A DNA stretch of 64,000 bases from Allosediminivita pacifica (lineage in GTDB: Bacteria; Pseudomonadota; Alphaproteobacteria; Rhodobacterales; Rhodobacteraceae): NCBI RefSeq assembly GCF_003054175.1, contig NZ_QBKN01000005.1:124001-188000 (forward strand). Direction: 5' to 3'. The notes below the pieces were generated by a model. It was not told the DNA's origin. It did no database searches and saw only the letters and a program-made list of their open reading frames with translations. Positions within the stretch are counted from its first letter, which is position 1. Every line of letters begins with the position of its first letter. This document shows positions 11,688-20,845 of the stretch, one piece after another. Position numbers and translations under genes: made by a program.

Positions 11688-12166
11688 GAAACCTCGTAAC
11701 GCCCTGATTTGCCGCCGTCCTTCAGGATGACACGCAGACCTTCGATCCGCATCCCCCGGTCCACGGCCTTGCACATGTCGTAGACGGTCAGCGCGGCGGT
11801 CGAGGCAGCGGTGAGCGCCTCCATTTCAACGCCGGTTTGACCAGTGGTCTTGACGCTGGCGGTTATGCGAAGGCCCGGCAGGTCCGCGTCCGGTTCGAGA
11901 TCCACGGTCGCCTTGGTGACGGGAAGCGGGTGGCAGAGCGGGATGAGATCCGCGGTGCGCTTGGCGCCCATGATCCCGGCAAGTCGTGCGACGCCGATCA
12001 CGTCGCCCTTCTTGGCCCGTCCCTCGGTGATGAGCGCGAGAGTCTCGGGCTGCATCACGATCTGCGCCTCGGCCGTGGCGAGGCGGGCGGTGGCGGCCTT
12101 TTCGGAGACATCCACCATCTGGGCGGCGCCGCTTTCGTCGAAGTGAGTGAGGCGCTTGCCGCTCAT
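11684..12166 (-). CDS. moaC: Cyclic pyranopterin monophosphate synthase MoaC
   Basis: 160 residues. Works with MoaA to make cyclic pyranopterin monophosphate, the first molybdenum-cofactor intermediate. Family features: [80 protein letters not shown]. Four-base overlaps with trpC upstream and moeA downstream place it inside one transcript. Confidence 0.96.
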   Translation of the reverse strand: MSGKRLTHFDESGAAQMVDVSEKAATARLATAEAQIVMQPETLALITEGRAKKGDVIGVARLAGIMGAKRTADLIPLCHPLPVTKATVDLEPDADLPGLRITASVKTTGQTGVEMEALTAASTAALTVYDMCKAVDRGMRIEGLRVILKDGGKSGRYEVS

Positions 12167-12966
12167 GCAGGCACGGGGTCGGCGAGAAGGTCGCGTGTCG
12201 CCTCGGTGACGTCGGGCCGGCGCATGAGGCTTTCGCCGATCAGGAATGCGCGGGCACCGCAGGCCGCCATCTCCGCGAGATCGGCAGGTGTCGAGAGGCC
12301 GGATTCGGAGACCAGGATGGGGCCCCTGTCGATATTGCGGGAAAGTTCGCGCGTTACATCAAGAGAGGTCTCGAATGTCTTGAGATTGCGATTGTTTATG
12401 CCAATCAGGGGTGAGCTCAGCTTGAGCGCGCGCTCAAGCTCTTCGGCATCGTGGACCTCGATCAGGGCATCCATGCCCCAGATCCGTGCGGCGGCTTCAA
12501 GATCCGAGGCTTGGGCGTCCGAGACGCTGGCCATGATGATGAGAATGCAGTCCGCGCCAAGTGCGCGTGCCTCGGCCACCTGATAGGTGTCGTACATGAA
12601 ATCCTTGCGCAGCGCAGGCAGCGAGGTCGCTTCGCGCGCATCGGTCAGAAAGGACTTGGCGCCCTGGAAGGAGGGCGTGTCGGTCAGGACCGAGAGGCAG
12701 GTCGCTCCGCCGGCCTCATAGGCCCTGGCCAGCGCGGCGGGATCGAAATCCTCGCGGATGAGCCCCTTGGAGGGCGAGGCCTTCTTGACCTCGGCGATGA
12801 GCCCGTAGCCGGTCTGGCCAGCGGTGCGCAGCGCCTCGGCAAAGGGGCGCACGGGCGGCGCTGCGCGGGCCGCGTCCTCGACACGCTCGATCGGCGTCGC
12901 GATCTTGTCCGCCGCGATTTCGTCGAGCTTGTAGGCCTTGATCTTGTCGAGGATCGTCTGCGTCAT
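12163..12966 (-). CDS. trpC: Indole-3-glycerol phosphate synthase
   Basis: TIM-barrel enzyme of tryptophan synthesis that closes the indole ring from CdRP. 267 residues. Motifs: [17 protein letters not shown] (catalytic Lys), [31 protein letters not shown] and LVSESGL. ATGA overlaps with ung before and moaC after. It is monofunctional here: no PRAI domain is fused. Confidence 0.96.
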   Translation of the reverse strand: MTQTILDKIKAYKLDEIAADKIATPIERVEDAARAAPPVRPFAEALRTAGQTGYGLIAEVKKASPSKGLIREDFDPAALARAYEAGGATCLSVLTDTPSFQGAKSFLTDAREATSLPALRKDFMYDTYQVAEARALGADCILIIMASVSDAQASDLEAAARIWGMDALIEVHDAEELERALKLSSPLIGINNRNLKTFETSLDVTRELSRNIDRGPILVSESGLSTPADLAEMAACGARAFLIGESLMRRPDVTEATRDLLADPVPA

Positions 12967-13607
12967 GTCCCGGTCCAGTCGATAGGTCTTTCGCCCTTGG
13001 CAATAAGCCAGTCGTTGATCTGGGAAAAGGGGCGCGAGCCGAAAAAGCCGCGCCTTGCCGAGAGCGGCGAGGGGTGCGGAGATTTCAGGATCAGATGGTC
13101 AGCGCCGCTGATGAAACGCTCGAACTTCTGAGCGTGGTTGCCCCAGAGCAGGAAGGCGCGCGGGCGTTCGGAAAGCTCGGCCACGACCTCTTCGGTGAGA
13201 CGGGACCAGCCGAGGCGCGCATGGCCGCCTGCATCGCCCGCCGGAACCGTCAGGGCGGTGTTCAGCAAGAGCACGCCTTGATCCGCCCAAAAACGCAGGT
13301 CTCCGTCGGCCGGGCAGGCGCCAAGATCCGACTTCAGCTCTTCATGAATATTGGAAAGCGAGCGGGGCAGCGGGCGCACCTCGGGTTCGACGGAGAAGGC
13401 GAAGCCATGGGCATGGCCCGGCGTGGGATAGGGGTCCTGGCCGAGGATCACCACGCGGACGTCTTCTGGCACCACCGCCGCGAGCGCGGCGAAGCGCTGC
13501 GGCTCGGGCGGCAAGATGTCCCTGGTCTCGGCGGCAAATGCCGCCTCGATCCGGGGCAGGTCCCGTGTGAAAAAGGGCAGGTGGGCCCATGCCGCCGGCG
13601 GGGTCAC
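12963..13607 (-). CDS. ung: Uracil-DNA glycosylase (family 1)
   Basis: Removes uracil from DNA to start base-excision repair. 214 residues, close to the family length. The water-activating motif [13 protein letters not shown] is at about 56-68, [10 protein letters not shown] follows mid-protein, and the C-terminal [15 protein letters not shown] carries the catalytic His loop. It sits between trpD and trpC with four-base overlaps on both sides, so it is translated as part of the tryptophan operon despite an unrelated function. Family assignment is firm from the motifs. Confidence 0.94.
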   Translation of the reverse strand: MTPPAAWAHLPFFTRDLPRIEAAFAAETRDILPPEPQRFAALAAVVPEDVRVVILGQDPYPTPGHAHGFAFSVEPEVRPLPRSLSNIHEELKSDLGACPADGDLRFWADQGVLLLNTALTVPAGDAGGHARLGWSRLTEEVVAELSERPRAFLLWGNHAQKFERFISGADHLILKSPHPSPLSARRGFFGSRPFSQINDWLIAKGERPIDWTGT

Positions 13608-14617
13608 GCCGTCAGGCGGGCCAGCGCGGTGACCTTGGCCTTGGCCGCGCCGCTGTCGATGCTTTCGGTGGCCTGGGCCACGCCCTCATGAAGGTCCGCG
13701 GCGTGGCCGGCGATCACCAGCGCGGCTGCGGAGTTCAGCAGGACCGCGTCGCGGTAGGCGGATGTCTCGCCCTCGAGCAGCGCGGCAAGAGCGCGTCCGT
13801 TTTCCTGCGGTGTGCCACCGACAATGGCCTCGAAAGGATGCTCGGGCAGGCCCGCGTCCTCGGGGTGAATCTCTGCCTCGCGCAGGGTGCCGTCCTCTTC
13901 GAGGGATACCACCCAGGAGATGCCGGTGATCGTCATCTCGTCGGTGCCGTCGCTGCCATGGACGAGCCAGGCCCGCCGCGCGCCGAGCTGCTGCAGCGTT
14001 TCGGCCATGGGGCGGAGCAGGGCGCGGCTGTAGGCGCCGGTGAGCTGACGCTGCACGCCCGCCGGGTTGGTCAGCGGGCCGAGGATGTTGAAGATCGTGC
14101 GCGTGCCAAGTTCGGCGCGGACCGGGCCGACATGGGCCATGGCCGGATGGTGCATGGGCGCCATCATGAAGCAGATGCCGGCCTCGGTGAGGGCGGTCTG
14201 GGCCTTGTCCGCCTCGACCATGACGTTGACGCCGAGCTCTGTCAGCGCGTCGGCGGCACCGCTTTTCGAGCTGAGGTTGCGGTTGCCGTGCTTTGCGACC
14301 GGAACGCCGGCCCCCGCCACGACGAAGGCCGCGGCGGTGGAGATGTTGAGCGTGCCTTTGCCATCACCGCCGGTGCCGACGATGTCGATGGCGCCGGCGG
14401 GGGCCGTCACCTTGCGACACTTGGAACGCATCACGGAGGCGGCGGCGGCGTATTCGGCCACGGATTCCCCGCGCGTGCGCAGCGCCATGAGCAGGCCGCC
14501 GATCTGGGCGGGCGTCGCTTCGCCGTCGAAGAGGATGCCGAAGGCGACCTCGGCCTCGTCGCGGGTGAGCGGACGGTCGGCGGCGGCGGCGATGAGCGGC
14601 TTGATGTCGGCGCTCAT
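13604..14617 (-). CDS. trpD: Anthranilate phosphoribosyltransferase
   Basis: Transfers phosphoribose from PRPP to anthranilate. 337 residues. The glycine-rich PRPP loop [20 protein letters not shown] is near residue 80, with [21 protein letters not shown] following. Not fused to the glutaminase. Four-base overlaps with trpG upstream and ung downstream. Confidence 0.96.
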   Translation of the reverse strand: MSADIKPLIAAAADRPLTRDEAEVAFGILFDGEATPAQIGGLLMALRTRGESVAEYAAAASVMRSKCRKVTAPAGAIDIVGTGGDGKGTLNISTAAAFVVAGAGVPVAKHGNRNLSSKSGAADALTELGVNVMVEADKAQTALTEAGICFMMAPMHHPAMAHVGPVRAELGTRTIFNILGPLTNPAGVQRQLTGAYSRALLRPMAETLQQLGARRAWLVHGSDGTDEMTITGISWVVSLEEDGTLREAEIHPEDAGLPEHPFEAIVGGTPQENGRALAALLEGETSAYRDAVLLNSAAALVIAGHAADLHEGVAQATESIDSGAAKAKVTALARLTA

Positions 14618-15195
14618 GCCGGGACCTTCGTCACGTTCATGAAGTTCTGCAGCAGGGCGTGGCCGTGGTGCGAGGCGATGGATTCGGGATGGAACTGCAC
14701 GCCATGAATGGGCAACTCGCGATGCTGGAGGCCCATGATGGTGCCGTCCTCGAGTTCCGCCGTCACTTCGAGGCAGGCGGGCAGGTCGCTGCGCTGCACG
14801 ACGAGCGAATGATAGCGCGTCGCCTCGAAGGGCGAGGGCAGGCCCGTGAAAAGCCCGGTGCCGGTGTGCCGCACCAGGCCCATCTTGCCGTGCACGATTT
14901 CGCCGTGTCGCACGACGGTGCCGCCGAAGGCCTGGCCGATGGTCTGGTGCCCGAGACAGACGCCGAGCAGGGGGGTGCCCGTCTCTGCCGCAGCCTCGGT
15001 CAGGGCAAGGCAGATGCCCGCGCGATCGGGGTCGCAGGGGCCGGGGCTGAGCACGATCCCCGACGGATTGAGCGCCATGGCTTCCTGCACGTTCAGCGCA
15101 TCGTTGCGCCAGACGCCGACATCCGCACCGAGTTCGCCCAGGTAGTGGACGAGATTGTAGGTGAAGCTGTCGTAGTTATCTATAAGCAGAAGCAT
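14614..15195 (-). CDS. trpG: Anthranilate synthase glutaminase component
   Basis: 193-residue class I glutamine amidotransferase that supplies ammonia to TrpE. Oxyanion and nucleophile motifs are visible: [15 protein letters not shown] and [15 protein letters not shown] (Cys near 80). The HPES triad end is near 170. First gene of trpG-trpD-ung-trpC-moaC-moeA; trpE is not in the window. No leader peptide or attenuator was seen in the 120 bases upstream. Confidence 0.94.
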   Translation of the reverse strand: MLLLIDNYDSFTYNLVHYLGELGADVGVWRNDALNVQEAMALNPSGIVLSPGPCDPDRAGICLALTEAAAETGTPLLGVCLGHQTIGQAFGGTVVRHGEIVHGKMGLVRHTGTGLFTGLPSPFEATRYHSLVVQRSDLPACLEVTAELEDGTIMGLQHRELPIHGVQFHPESIASHHGHALLQNFMNVTKVPA

Positions 15196-15315
15196 GGAAT
15201 TCCGGCCTTCGGGGGTGGCGGCGCTGGCGCGCCTCGGAATATAAATGCGCAGGGCGTCCGGCCAACGTCAAGGGGCGGGCCGGACGCGTGATCGGCGCAG
15301 GGGGAGCTTAGGAAC

Positions 15316-16710
15316 ATGGCGCGCGGAGTTCTGGCAGGTGTGATTTGCGGTGCGGCCGTCGCGGGTGCGGGGGTGGTTGCGCTCTCGCTGTTGACCGGGC
15401 CGCCGCTGGAGCCGGCCCCCGATGTCATGGTCGGCGCGGCGCCGGACGGTCCTCCGCTGCCCGAGGGCAGCGACACGGCGCCGAAGCGCCTGTCCGAGGA
15501 GGCCGAGGCGGTGGCGCCCGAGGCTGCTGCGCGGCCGGAAGCGCCCGGAAGCGCTTCCCCCGAGACGGCCCCTGCCGAGCCCGCGTCGTCCGGGCCGAAG
15601 ACCGACGCGGCACCTTCGATCGCCGAAGAGCCGCAGGCGCCCGCGGCTCCCGCGGCCGAGGAGCCCGCGCCCGCGGCGCCGCTGGTGGATGACGGGGCCG
15701 GGGAGGCGGATGCGCCCGAGGTGGCCGAGACCCCGGAGACAGAAGAAATGCCCGCGGCCGAAACCGAGCCAGCCCCGGCGCCGGAACCGGCGGAGGCCCC
15801 CGAGGCGGCGGAAGCACCGGAGGTCGAGACAGCCCCGCAGGCCCCGTCTGTGGAGGAAGCGCCTGCTGCAGGGACGGATGCCCCGGAGCAGCCGGGCGCC
15901 CCCGAGGAGGGCGACGCACCGGTGACGGATGAAAGTGCTTCCGCTCCGACGCCTGACGAAAATGTCCCCTCAGACGAGGCGCCTCCGGGTCCGGAACTAG
16001 CGTCAGATGAAAACGCAGCTTCCGCCGGTCTGGCGCCGGATCCGGTCCGGGAGAATGCCGCGGCTGTTGACGTTGCCGAGGGGGCGCCTCTCATGGCGGT
16101 GGTGCTGATCGCTGATGGCAGCGGGCCCCTCGGCCCGGATGCACTGGGGGCCTTTCCATTCCCGGTCAGCCTCGCGATTTCGCCCGATCATCCTGACCCC
16201 GAGGCGGCGGCACGCGCCTACAGGGCACTCGGGCACGAGGTTCTGACCATGGCAGGCGTTCCGGAAGGCACAGAGCCCGATGAGGTCGCGGCACGGCTGC
16301 AGACCTCGCTCAACCGGGTGCCGGAGGCCGTCGGCGTGCTGGAGGACCCCGATCTCGGGCTGCAGGCACGCCGGGCGATCTCGGACGAAGTGACGGTGGC
16401 GCTTGGCGAAACCGGTCATGGTCTGCTCATGCTGCCCAACGGGCTGGACACGGCCCAGCAGCTTGCGGCGCGCGCGGGCGTGCCCTCGGTCGCGCTGTTC
16501 CGGGATTTCGACGGAGCCGGGCAGGACCCCGCCACCATGCGCCGCCTGCTTGATCAAGGGGCATCGCGGGCGCAAGAGGGCGGCCCCGTCGCTATGCTTG
16601 GCCGCCTGAGCGCCGATACGGTCTCGGCGCTGGTGCTCTGGGGACTACAGGATCGGGCGAGGTCGGTCAGGCTGGTTCCGGTTTCGGCTGTGCTCGAAGC
16701 GGCCGAATAG
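15316..16710 (+). CDS. Divergent polysaccharide deacetylase-like protein with long Pro/Ala/Glu linker
   Basis: 464 residues. An N-terminal membrane anchor (about 5-27) is followed by roughly 225 residues of low-complexity Pro/Ala/Glu-rich sequence. The last ~210 residues resemble the divergent polysaccharide deacetylase (YibQ/DUF610) fold: PLMAVVLIADGSGPLGPDAL, PFPVSLAISPDHPD, then LLMLPNGLDTAQ. In typical members the first strand carries two Asp (IDDxG); here that site reads IADGSG, so metal binding is doubtful. Likely envelope-exposed with the linker crossing the periplasm. Divergent from trpG. It is followed within three bases by the gene-end repeat at 16713. Confidence 0.75.
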   Translation: MARGVLAGVICGAAVAGAGVVALSLLTGPPLEPAPDVMVGAAPDGPPLPEGSDTAPKRLSEEAEAVAPEAAARPEAPGSASPETAPAEPASSGPKTDAAPSIAEEPQAPAAPAAEEPAPAAPLVDDGAGEADAPEVAETPETEEMPAAETEPAPAPEPAEAPEAAEAPEVETAPQAPSVEEAPAAGTDAPEQPGAPEEGDAPVTDESASAPTPDENVPSDEAPPGPELASDENAASAGLAPDPVRENAAAVDVAEGAPLMAVVLIADGSGPLGPDALGAFPFPVSLAISPDHPDPEAAARAYRALGHEVLTMAGVPEGTEPDEVAARLQTSLNRVPEAVGVLEDPDLGLQARRAISDEVTVALGETGHGLLMLPNGLDTAQQLAARAGVPSVALFRDFDGAGQDPATMRRLLDQGASRAQEGGPVAMLGRLSADTVSALVLWGLQDRARSVRLVPVSAVLEAAE

Positions 16711-16712
16711 AA

Positions 16713-16777
16713 GGGGGGCTCTGCCCCCTCCCGGCCTGCGGCCGGTTCACCCCCGGAGTATTTCTGCCAAGAAGAAG
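16713..16777 (+). repeat. Gene-end double-hairpin repeat, copy A
   Basis: Right after the stop codon: a GGGGGCTCTGCCCCC-type hairpin, then a short GGCC-TGC-GGCC-type hairpin, then the tail CCCCCGGAGTATTT and TGCCAAGAAGAAG. The same order and nearly the same sequence occur on the other strand at 26276-26339, there also immediately 3' of a gene. Probably acts at transcript ends. Confidence 0.65.
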
Positions 16778-16793
16778 CCTCGGGCGAGGCGCG

Positions 16794-17435
16794 TCATCCG
16801 GCCCAGGTGTCGAGCGTAGTCGCGAGGTCGCCGTAACCGGTGGGACGATGTTCGAAGGCGAGGCCGAGGCGGTCTGCCTGCGTGCGCGCGCGGGCGACGA
16901 GATCCGGATCTTCGTTCTGGGACAGGTAGACCAGTTTCTCGTAGTTGCCGAAGTACATGTCGCGCAGCTCCGGGTGGCGGTCGAGTCCGAGGGGCCGCCA
17001 GACGAAGGCGTCGAATTGCCGGACCAGGAAGTCGGTGAGATAGAAGGCGGTCATCTCGTCGCGGGCGGCGAAGCGGTCGATCCCGTCGAAGAAGGCATAG
17101 CAATGCGGGCCGCGGATCATCTCGATACCGAGTTCCTCGCAGAGCCGGTCGAGGGCCCCGCCGGTGCCGCAATCCGCGTAGGCGAGGTAGATGTGGTCAT
17201 ACCGGATGTGGTGCCGGGTGAACGCGCTGCGCACGGCGTCGGGGATGCGGTCGGGAGTGTTGTGCAGGATCGCGGGGAGACAGGCGAGATCCATGTGATC
17301 CCAGCCGTTGCGGTCGCGCAGGTCCAGGATCTCGCGCGCCAAGGCCCCGCAGGCGATGATCAGAAGGCGCCCGTCGCCCTCGGGGGCGAGCCCGCTGTCT
17401 GTCAGGGTGTCGGGATCAGGGGTGGCTGTCGTCAT
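16794..17435 (-). CDS. DUF1638 domain protein linked to corrinoid methyl transfer
   Basis: 213 residues. Characteristic stretches: LLIIACGALAREI, LACLPAILHNTPDRIP, YADCGTGGALDRLCEELG (Cys), GPHCYAFFDG (Cys), NYEKLVYLSQNEDPDL. The family is found beside corrinoid proteins and MttB/MtbC-type methyltransferases. Its biochemical role is not established as far as I know; conserved cysteines and proximity suggest a part in cobalamin methyltransferase function or reactivation. Its start overlaps the end of the small membrane-protein gene by 20 bases. Convergent with the deacetylase-like gene. Confidence 0.82.
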   Translation of the reverse strand: MTTATPDPDTLTDSGLAPEGDGRLLIIACGALAREILDLRDRNGWDHMDLACLPAILHNTPDRIPDAVRSAFTRHHIRYDHIYLAYADCGTGGALDRLCEELGIEMIRGPHCYAFFDGIDRFAARDEMTAFYLTDFLVRQFDAFVWRPLGLDRHPELRDMYFGNYEKLVYLSQNEDPDLVARARTQADRLGLAFEHRPTGYGDLATTLDTWAG

Positions 17436-17589
17436 AGGGCACGTGGGCCAAGGCCCAGCGGGCGATGAGAACCACGGCGATCACGATCGGAAGGACGGTG
17501 GCCAGGCCCCAGGCGCTCAACGCGAAGACGGTCAGCGCGCCGAGCGCGATGACCAGAAGAACGAGAAGTGCGAATGACGTGACAGGCAT
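17416..17589 (-). CDS. Small two-helix membrane protein
   Basis: 57 residues (MPVTSFALLVLL... to ...HVPYDDSHP). Two hydrophobic segments, about 5-24 and 27-44, with a short acidic tail. AAGGGAG lies at a good distance before the ATG at 17589; the longer reading from 17631 has no such site. It lies between the corrinoid-protein terminator and the DUF1638 gene and overlaps the latter by 20 bases, so the two are probably co-translated. No family recognised. Confidence 0.65.
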   Translation of the reverse strand: MPVTSFALLVLLVIALGALTVFALSAWGLATVLPIVIAVVLIARWALAHVPYDDSHP

Positions 17590-17635
17590 GTCCGGCTCCC
17601 TTTCAGGATCAATATGTGTCAGATCCCGCACCTTG

Positions 17636-17684
17636 AAAAGGGCCCAGTCGTTTCAGGGAACGTTTCCGTGAAAGCCGGGCCCTT
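17636..17684 (-). terminator. Terminator of the corrinoid-protein gene
   Basis: AAGGGCCC and GGGCCCTT arms enclose a second inner stem (CTTTCA/TGAAA). On the minus strand the structure is followed by TTTTC. It starts 13 bases past the corrinoid gene stop and separates it from the downstream small membrane-protein/DUF1638 pair. Confidence 0.72.
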
Positions 17685-17696
17685 CGACAGCGGTAT

Positions 17697-18398
17697 TCAG
17701 CCGGCCGCAGCCTGGTTGTGGCGGCGGGTGATGAAGGTCTTGGCAGTTTCGACGGCCACGGCCGCGTCGCGGCAGTAGGCATCGGCGCCGATGGCCTTGC
17801 CGAATTCCTCGTTCAGGGGGGCGCCGCCGACAAGGATGATGTAGTCGTCGCGGATTCCCTGCTCCTTCATCGTGTCGATGACCACCTTCATGTAGGGCAT
17901 GGTGGTCGTCAGCAGCGCGGACATGCCGAGGATGTCGGCCTCTTCCTTCTGGATGGCCTCGATGTAGTCCTCGACCGGATTGTTGATGCCGAGATCGACC
18001 ACCTCGAAACCTGCGCCTTCCATCATCATGGAGACGAGGTTCTTGCCGATGTCGTGGATGTCGCCCTTTACGGTCCCGATCACCATCTTGCCCATCTTGG
18101 GGGCGCCGGTTTCGGCGAGCAGCGGCTTGAGGATGGACATCCCCGCTTTCATCGCGTTGGCGGCCAGCAGAACCTCGGGGACGAAGAGGATGCCATCGCG
18201 GAAGTCCTGGCCCACGATGGTCATGCCGCCCACGAGCGCCTCTGTCAGGATGCGGTAGGGTTCCCAGCCACGTTCGAGCAGGATGTTGACGGCTTCCTCG
18301 ATCTCTTCCTTGAGACCGTCGTAGAGGTCGTCATGCATCTGCTGGACAAGTTCCTCGTCGTCGAGCTCGGAGAGGATGATGTCTTCTTCGTCGGACAT
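17697..18398 (-). CDS. Corrinoid (B12)-binding methyl-carrier protein
   Basis: 233 residues. The N-terminal helical cap domain (about 10-95) is followed by the cobalamin-binding Rossmann domain with the lower-ligand motif GDIHDIGKNL (DXHXXG) near 118, then LGMSALLTTTM and VGGAPLNEEFG. This is the MtbC/MttC or split-MetH cap+B12 architecture. It carries a methyl group between methyltransferase partners. The start at 18398 follows AAAGGAAAA; the frame upstream is open but basic and unlike the family. Partners nearby are the homocysteine methyltransferase at 19662 and DUF1638 at 16794. In roseobacters a three-part methionine synthase of this kind has been described. Confidence 0.88.
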   Translation of the reverse strand: MSDEEDIILSELDDEELVQQMHDDLYDGLKEEIEEAVNILLERGWEPYRILTEALVGGMTIVGQDFRDGILFVPEVLLAANAMKAGMSILKPLLAETGAPKMGKMVIGTVKGDIHDIGKNLVSMMMEGAGFEVVDLGINNPVEDYIEAIQKEEADILGMSALLTTTMPYMKVVIDTMKEQGIRDDYIILVGGAPLNEEFGKAIGADAYCRDAAVAVETAKTFITRRHNQAAAG

Positions 18399-18570
18399 GC
18401 GCGTTTTCCTTTCGCTGGCGCGCCTGACGCGCCGTTCTTGACGCCTAGTCTTGGGGCCGCCGGGGGGCGGGGACTTGGCCGATTGCGACACCCGCATCGG
18501 CTGTACCGACCTGCTGACGCCAGTCTGCAGGACGGTTGTGAATGTTCCGTTTACGTTCTAGTTTGACGGA

Positions 18571-19656
18571 ATGACGCAGCCGGACCGCCCCTTGGACCCA
18601 GACCTGCGCCCCGGTCGCGGGGCCGGCAGTCGCGACTCGGGCCGTTACGAGCGGTTGGTCCGTGTCGATGAAGCGGACGGCTGGGATATTCCGGAAGAGG
18701 CCCCGGTCCTGCGGACTTTCGTGACCGAGGAGCGGCCGCGCAGCGCGATCACCTACCAGGCGTCGCCGGACCTGCCCTTCGACCGCTCGATCAACCCTTA
18801 TCGCGGCTGCGAGCACGGCTGCATCTACTGCTTTGCCCGGCCGAGCCATGCCTGGCTGGGATTGTCTCCGGGGCTGGATTTCGAAACGCGGCTGGTTGCG
18901 CGACCGACGCTGCCGGAGGTCCTGGCGGATGAGTTGCGCAAGCCGCGCTACGAGGTGGCGCCCTTGGCGATCGGGACCAACACCGATCCCTACCAGCCGG
19001 TCGAGAAGGCGCGCGGCATCATGCGAGGCTGCCTCGAGGTGCTGCGCGATTTCCGGCACCCGGTGGCGATCGTGACCAAGGGGACGTTGATCGAGCGGGA
19101 CGTGGATATCCTGGCGGACATGGCTTCGCAGGGTCTCGCGCGGGTTGGCATATCCGTGACGACCCTCGACCCGGTGATCTCGCGCCGGATGGAGCCGCGC
19201 GCGCCGAGCCCGGCGCGGCGGCTGGCCACGATCCGGCGCCTGACGGAGGCTGGGGTGCCGGTGCGGGTCATGGCCTCGCCCATGGTGCCGGCGCTGACCG
19301 ATCCGGAGCTGGAGAAGATCCTTGAGGCCGGAGCAGAGGCGGGGGCCGATGCCGCAAGCTGGATCATGCTGCGGTTGCCGATGGAAGTGGCCGAGCTTTG
19401 GCAGGAGTGGCTGGCCGAGCACTACCCCGACCGTGCCGGACGGATCATGGGGCACCTGCGCGACATGCACGGGGGCGAGGTCTATTCGAGCAAGTGGTTT
19501 ACCCGGATGCGCGGCGAGGGGCCCTATGCCGAGCTGGTGGATCGACGCTTCCGGCGCGCGGCGCGGGCTCTCGGGCTGGACCGAAAGACCGCCCCGCTGC
19601 GCTGCGATCTCTTTGCGCCGCCGCCCCGGGCCGGGGACCAGTTGTCGCTCTTCTGA
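18571..19656 (+). CDS. PA0069-family radical SAM protein (SplB-like)
   Basis: 361 residues. The radical SAM cluster motif CEHGCIYC (Cys80, Cys84, Cys87) is preceded by DRSINPYRG and followed by the FARPSHAWLGLSPGLDFETRL signature of this family. Later come TNTDPYQPVEK, VTKGTLIERD and SVTTLDPVISRRMEPRAPSP. The substrate is unknown; the family is related to spore photoproduct lyase but occurs in non-sporulating bacteria. Divergent from the corrinoid gene and convergent with the homocysteine methyltransferase gene (5 bases between the stops). Confidence 0.86.
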   Translation: MTQPDRPLDPDLRPGRGAGSRDSGRYERLVRVDEADGWDIPEEAPVLRTFVTEERPRSAITYQASPDLPFDRSINPYRGCEHGCIYCFARPSHAWLGLSPGLDFETRLVARPTLPEVLADELRKPRYEVAPLAIGTNTDPYQPVEKARGIMRGCLEVLRDFRHPVAIVTKGTLIERDVDILADMASQGLARVGISVTTLDPVISRRMEPRAPSPARRLATIRRLTEAGVPVRVMASPMVPALTDPELEKILEAGAEAGADAASWIMLRLPMEVAELWQEWLAEHYPDRAGRIMGHLRDMHGGEVYSSKWFTRMRGEGPYAELVDRRFRRAARALGLDRKTAPLRCDLFAPPPRAGDQLSLF

Positions 19657-19661
19657 GGCGA

Positions 19662-20678
19662 TCATGCGCGCCGACGACGGCGGCGGGGGCGTTCCGCGCT
19701 GGCCGCGTCCTCGCCCGTGCCGTCGGAAGGAGAGGAGAAGCCGCCCAGAACCTCGGCGATCTCGTCCAGGGTGGGGCGGGGGCCGGGGGTATGGTTCTCG
19801 AGTGCCTCGCGCATGGCGCGCAGGTGTTCCGGCATCGTGCCGCAGCAGCCGCCGATGATCGTGGCGCCGCTGTCGAAGGCCATGGTGGCGTATTTCGCCA
19901 TGAGTTCCGGCGTGCCGTCGTAGTGGATGTGTCCCCCCTCGAACCGAGGAATGCCGGCATTGCCCTTGGCGATGATGGGGCGCTCCGTGCCCTGCGCGGC
20001 GAAGCCCTGCACCGTGCGGAGCAGGTCGGAGGCGCCGACGCCGCAGTTGGCGCCGAAGGCCAGCGGCGGGTTGGGCAGGCCGTCGACCATGGTGACCATG
20101 TCGGCGGAGGTGAGGCCCATCATGGTGCGCCCGGCGGTGTCGAAGCTCATGGTGCCGCACCAGGGCATCTCGGCGCGGGCAAAGGCCTCGGCGGCGGCGC
20201 GGTATTCCTCCGGGGCGGAGATGGTCTCGAGCCAGAGCACGTCGGCGCCGCCATCGCGCAGGCCGCGGGCGGTTTCTTCGAACATTTCGACGGCGCTCTC
20301 GTGGGTGAGGGTGCCCGCGGCGCCCATGATCTCGCCCGTGGGGCCGACGGAGCCGGCGACGATGACCTCGCGGCCGGCCTTGTCGGCCACCTCGCGAGCG
20401 AGTTCGGCGGCGAGCTTGGAGAGCTCGTAGGCGCGATGCTGGGCCTCGTGCAGCTTCAGCCGCGAGGCATTGGCGCCGAAGGAGTTGGTGAGGAAGAGAT
20501 CGGAGCCCGCGTCGACGGCGCCGCTGTAGAGGGCGCGGATCTTGTCGGGCTCGTCCTCGTTCCAGAATTCGGGGGCGTCACCGGACTGAAGACCCATGTT
20601 GAACAGGTTCGTCCCGGTGGCCCCGTCGGCCAGCAGCCAGTCGCGGGATTGCAGGAGCCGGGAGAGCGCGTCGGTCAT
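19662..20678 (-). CDS. bmt: Homocysteine S-methyltransferase (Bmt / split MetH methyltransferase component)
   Basis: 338 residues of the zinc-dependent homocysteine methyltransferase family. LLADGATGTNLFNMGL is at the N-terminus, LTNSFGANASRL near residue 65, GANCGVGASDLL near 207 (first zinc Cys) and IIGGCCGTMPEHL near 273 (paired zinc Cys). The tail is arginine-rich. It makes methionine using either betaine or a methyl-corrinoid. The free-standing corrinoid protein 1.3 kb away favours a split methionine synthase, but the betaine route cannot be excluded. A perfect dyad lies 58-83 bases upstream. Confidence 0.86.
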   Translation of the reverse strand: MTDALSRLLQSRDWLLADGATGTNLFNMGLQSGDAPEFWNEDEPDKIRALYSGAVDAGSDLFLTNSFGANASRLKLHEAQHRAYELSKLAAELAREVADKAGREVIVAGSVGPTGEIMGAAGTLTHESAVEMFEETARGLRDGGADVLWLETISAPEEYRAAAEAFARAEMPWCGTMSFDTAGRTMMGLTSADMVTMVDGLPNPPLAFGANCGVGASDLLRTVQGFAAQGTERPIIAKGNAGIPRFEGGHIHYDGTPELMAKYATMAFDSGATIIGGCCGTMPEHLRAMREALENHTPGPRPTLDEIAEVLGGFSSPSDGTGEDAASAERPRRRRRRA

Positions 20679-20735
20679 GTGGGTGCCTTTCTGTCGGTGC
20701 CGTCGGGTCTGTCACAGGGGGAGGTTTGAAGCAAA

Positions 20736-20761
20736 TTCATAAAGCTCAAGTTCTTTATGAA
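20736..20761. promoter_or_regulatory. Operator-like perfect dyad upstream of bmt
   Basis: Arms TTCATAAAG and CTTTATGAA with an eight-base centre, every arm base paired. It sits 58 bases before the bmt start, where a promoter is expected. ATAAAG/CTTTAT arms are reminiscent of sites for ArsR-type methionine-cycle regulators such as SahR, but the spacing differs and I cannot confirm which regulator binds. Confidence 0.6.
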
Positions 20762-20845
20762 AGACGAGGATTTCCGTCCTCTGCCCGTATTTGCGGCAGC
20801 GCGCACAGAGGGTGTCCCGGGCCGGGACAGTCCCACGGTCACGAA

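Noticed and set aside
15196-15315. trp attenuator or leader peptide before trpG
   Set aside because: No Trp-codon cluster or competing hairpins found in the short upstream region.
20679-20735. SAM, SAH or cobalamin riboswitch in front of bmt
   Set aside because: I looked for B12-box and SAM/SAH-type conserved words and found none; the dyad at 20736 is better explained as an operator.
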